The notes beneath the pieces are model-generated. The model made no database searches, was not told where the DNA came from, and saw only the letters and a list, made by a program, of their open reading frames with translations. 64,000 bases of DNA from Mesotoga prima MesG1.Ag.4.2 (lineage in GTDB: Bacteria > Thermotogota > Thermotogae > Petrotogales > Kosmotogaceae), in NCBI RefSeq assembly GCF_000147715.2, contig NC_017934.1, forward strand, positions 1,798,001 to 1,862,000, in the 5' to 3' direction. Position numbers and translations under genes: made by a program. Shown in pieces: positions 61,906-64,000 of this stretch (position 1 is the stretch's first letter; each line of letters begins with the position of its first letter).

Positions 61906-63398
61906 ATACCCAACCTCCTTTACTTAGCCTTAAGGGCTCCGCTAACATAATATTCCTGAAAACATTTACATATTAAAGCGATCTCAGGCCGATATTTCTC
62001 AGAAATCTGGAATTATCATCGAACTATGCGTAATGCTTTCTACATTCACAAATAATTAACGCTATTTCAAGGTAAACCGTGTAGCCTTCCGCATGCATTA
62101 TCTGAATTATCTTTAGTGAAGTTCGTGTAAGTGTTATTCTCTCACAATAGAGTGACAAAGATGAATTTGTTTTTGCCGTTTTATGCGGAGAATGTTTTTC
62201 GAAGGACCCAAATGAAATCCTCGCATATGAAAATGGTTTTCATGTATCGGTTCGTTAGGGTCGAAATCCTTATGGCAAGAACCCGCCCTTGGATAAGATC
62301 AAACTTAGATCCCGAAACAAGTTCGGGATGACAGCTAACGGTTACTCCGAAAAGGCTAGATTCCATCGTTCCGACAAAGCTCCTGGTCGGAATCTCGATG
62401 CTATTGCTTCCCGGCTCTCCCCGATGGACAGAGAATCGTTTAACTGAGGACCACTTTCTTTTGCTCTTTCAAACCACGGACCTCCAACCCCCAACCCCGG
62501 TCTTTCAATTCCCGAAACAATTTCAGGCTGACAGTGTTAGGCGATTACGAAAACTTCACATACCGTCATCAAGAAGCCCGACCTTGATCCTTCCAAGAGC
62601 ATGGACCCGTCCTTCGGGAAGAACGGTTCTTCGTTGCTAAGCGTCCGGGTTGTTCGTGGTTTGCCTTCCCGATCAGGTGAGGACTTCTGCGACATCGTAT
62701 CCTTGTCATTCAGGTCTTTCAATTGATCTTCAAAGGGTTTGGTTAGTTTTTGGTCGACACTTTACGTAGCTCGTTAAGGAAACGTTCACATTCTTTTCGA
62801 CCAGCCGTTCAGTTTGTTCACGGGCGGGACCGTTCCGAGCGTACCGTACGCAGCCGATAACAATCCATAAGAGCCCGCTCGAAAGAATGACTCACCGAGT
62901 ACAGCGTCGAAGGGCTCTGACGAATCGCTCTTTCATCGGTTTGGGCAACAAGATTGTTTTAGGTTTCTCATGCAGCCGTGTGGCATTGGAGGATTCACTT
63001 TTTCTACTCAGGCAGCGTTATCTTTCCCGACAACTGGTCTTTGGTGGCTTTCAATACGTTTTGGGAAGCGGGTCGTCCAGAAGGTTTCTGCCCCAGAGCG
63101 GCAACTGAACTCTCGGAACAATCAAACGCAAGATTTGCCAGTGCCGATTTGCTCTGCTTCTTTATCGATCTCAGGAGTGACTGGATATACGGCGCATCCC
63201 AGCCACCAAGTGTTTTCTTGCTTCCGGCATACTCACACTCCGGCTGGCTGTGATTAAACTTTTCAGGGACTTGGCTACCAATTCAGCGAATGATTCGACT
63301 CTGTCGGCACATCGATAATGGCTGTCAGTCTTGTGCCTTGACAGTGTTCCCGAATAAAAACCAGGCGTGAATACAGGCCCTTTCTGGAGTTTCTATCA
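61906..63398. repeat. Intergenic region with REP palindrome, hairpins and a decayed coding-like stretch
   Basis: About 1.5 kb. A REP-like palindrome lies at 62310-62328, and a TTCCGAC/GTCGGAA hairpin at 62369-62392. A GGACAGAGAATC-type repeat with CTTTCTTTTGCTCTTTC tail follows (about 62425-62470). 62640-63000 has no clear repeat. The part from 63004 to 63360 is coding-like on the minus strand but broken (listed separately). Confidence 0.55.
63004..63245 (-). pseudogene. Decayed coding-like fragment of unknown family
   Basis: On the minus strand one frame stays open for about 80 codons to a TAG at 63004, containing YAGSKKTLGGWDAPYIQSLL and ending SGKITLPE. It has no start codon or Shine-Dalgarno. 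A neighbouring frame just upstream contains GTRLTAIIDV. Together these vaguely recall BadF/NagK-type sugar kinases (GTKT and GGW motifs) broken by frameshifts, but the similarity is too weak to name. Confidence 0.25.
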
Positions 63399-64000
63399 TT
63401 AAGCAGGGGAGGGGGAGTTCATGTGCTCGATCAAAGGTATCGCATAGGCATTCCAGGCCTGGATCGTACAACCGCCAGCGGGAAGTATTTCCGGTAACGC
63501 CCCGTACATTTCGCTTTTTAGAGAGTTCTCAAGAGACAAGATGAACTTTTCAGAAAGGTCCGGCCTTCCGTATCTAATTCCCGCTTCTATGGCAAGGAGA
63601 GTGGGAAGTGACCAGACAATATCGTTTTTGTCTCCCTCTCCATAATCGCCTGCTTCGAAGGTTTTTAGAGGGAGCGAGTGTATCAGCCCCGGCTCTTTGA
63701 AGTAGCCTATCTTCTCCATTTTTGCCAGCAATCTCTCCCCGATTTCTCTCCGGATGAGACCCATGGACAGTGGGTAAATTTGTATAAAGTGACCCTCGAA
63801 ATTCCCGCTTTTTTCGGTGAGGGCATCGTAAAAAAGGCCATCTTTGCCGTACCAGTCTTTTAGAAACTCACGATCGTATCTTTCAAGGAGCCAAGCCGCG
63901 AACTGAGAGTTTTTGAGATCTTTCATCATGTTCGAGTCGCGTAGCTCTTTCAGCATAGAGTATAGCCAGCAGGCGGAATCCAGCAGAGCAAATTCGCCAC
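63399..64000 (-). CDS. C-terminal part of a glucosidase-like (alpha/alpha)6-barrel protein (5' partial)
   Basis: The frame is open to the right edge, continuing upstream of the first ATG (63956) with LLDSACWLYSMLKELRDSN, so the gene begins outside the window. The visible 200 residues look like the helical barrel end of glycogen-debranching/amylo-alpha-1,6-glucosidase or related GH families: FLKDWYGKDGLFYDALTEKSGN, HFIQIYPLSMGLI, and GGCTIQAWNAYAIPLIEHM, where a QAW segment near the C-terminus is conserved. No signal for export is visible. It lies in the glycan-use region on the same strand as oppA. Substrate and exact family are uncertain. Confidence 0.7.
   Translation of the reverse strand, partial: GEFALLDSACWLYSMLKELRDSNMMKDLKNSQFAAWLLERYDREFLKDWYGKDGLFYDALTEKSGNFEGHFIQIYPLSMGLIRREIGERLLAKMEKIGYFKEPGLIHSLPLKTFEAGDYGEGDKNDIVWSLPTLLAIEAGIRYGRPDLSEKFILSLENSLKSEMYGALPEILPAGGCTIQAWNAYAIPLIEHMNSPSPA

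Noticed and set aside
63004-63245. Functional sugar kinase gene
   Set aside because: Only scattered motif-like pieces in different frames, no start codon; too weak to name.
1-64000. tRNA, rRNA or other housekeeping RNA genes
   Set aside because: I searched by eye for cloverleaf T-arm/anticodon patterns and rRNA-like blocks and saw none; GGTTC-type hits fell in intron domain V. A tRNAscan or Infernal run would settle it.

Overview
The window looks like a mesophilic member of the Thermotogota, most probably Mesotoga or a close relative. This is inferred from protein style only: Thermotogales-type oligosaccharide and peptide ABC operons with glycosidases, a YibE/F-like protein, a DUF6485-like Cys-rich mini-protein, IS256-type elements and many group II introns. 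No rRNA or marker gene is present to prove it. Genes are compact, ATGA overlaps are common, and gene blocks are separated by long non-coding stretches packed with short interspersed hairpin repeats.

Layout. 1-4900: a tyrosine-phosphatase-like protein (5' end outside the window), a PAP2-like membrane protein that has lost catalytic residues, a lipoprotein, and a two-gene unit of a CarH-like B12-binding sensor and a diguanylate cyclase. 4900-11900: repeat-rich DNA holding a class II Fic protein and two inverted copies of a 1898-bp group II intron. 11900-18700: small membrane protein, a 693-aa SIR2-domain protein (possible defence NADase), alkaline phosphatase, YibE/F-like permease, a truncated repeat protein and a VOC protein. 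18800-24120: a response regulator, histidine kinase, ABC ATPase and FtsX-like permease, all on the minus strand. 24600-28500: IS256-family copy 1, repeats, a PH-domain membrane protein and a lipoprotein. 28500-31420: a Ser-type sulfatase with its anaerobic maturase. 31430-34600: a Cys-rich protein, membrane protein and MarR operon, divergent from an ArsR regulator and an ABC-2 exporter. 34670-42840: TPR-GGDEF protein, FNT channel, repeats, the third 1898-bp intron and an Eis-like acetyltransferase. 42900-48310: a minus-strand operon of a GntR regulator (interrupted by a nonsense codon), sugar ABC transporter, nucleoside phosphorylase and SDR. 48400-52600: IS256 copy 2 and a group IIC intron inside repeats. 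52670-64000: a minus-strand glycan locus with OppA, OppBCDF, archaeal-type GH1, LacI regulator, GH130 and a partial glucosidase-like gene.

How the parts fit. The right arm imports beta-linked oligosaccharides (probably mannan- or cellulose-derived), cleaves them with GH1 and phosphorolyses them with GH130 under LacI control. The 43-48 kb operon imports a sugar or nucleoside-like solute and phosphorolyses it. Signalling genes include two diguanylate cyclases.

The most unusual material is non-coding. Arrays of different, individually self-complementary hairpins are joined by a nearly constant 9-nt linker (consensus GAMGYRAKG). Ten copies of a second palindrome all lie in the same orientation. 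All five mobile elements here are inserted in this repeat DNA, and one group IIC intron sits directly behind one of these palindromes.
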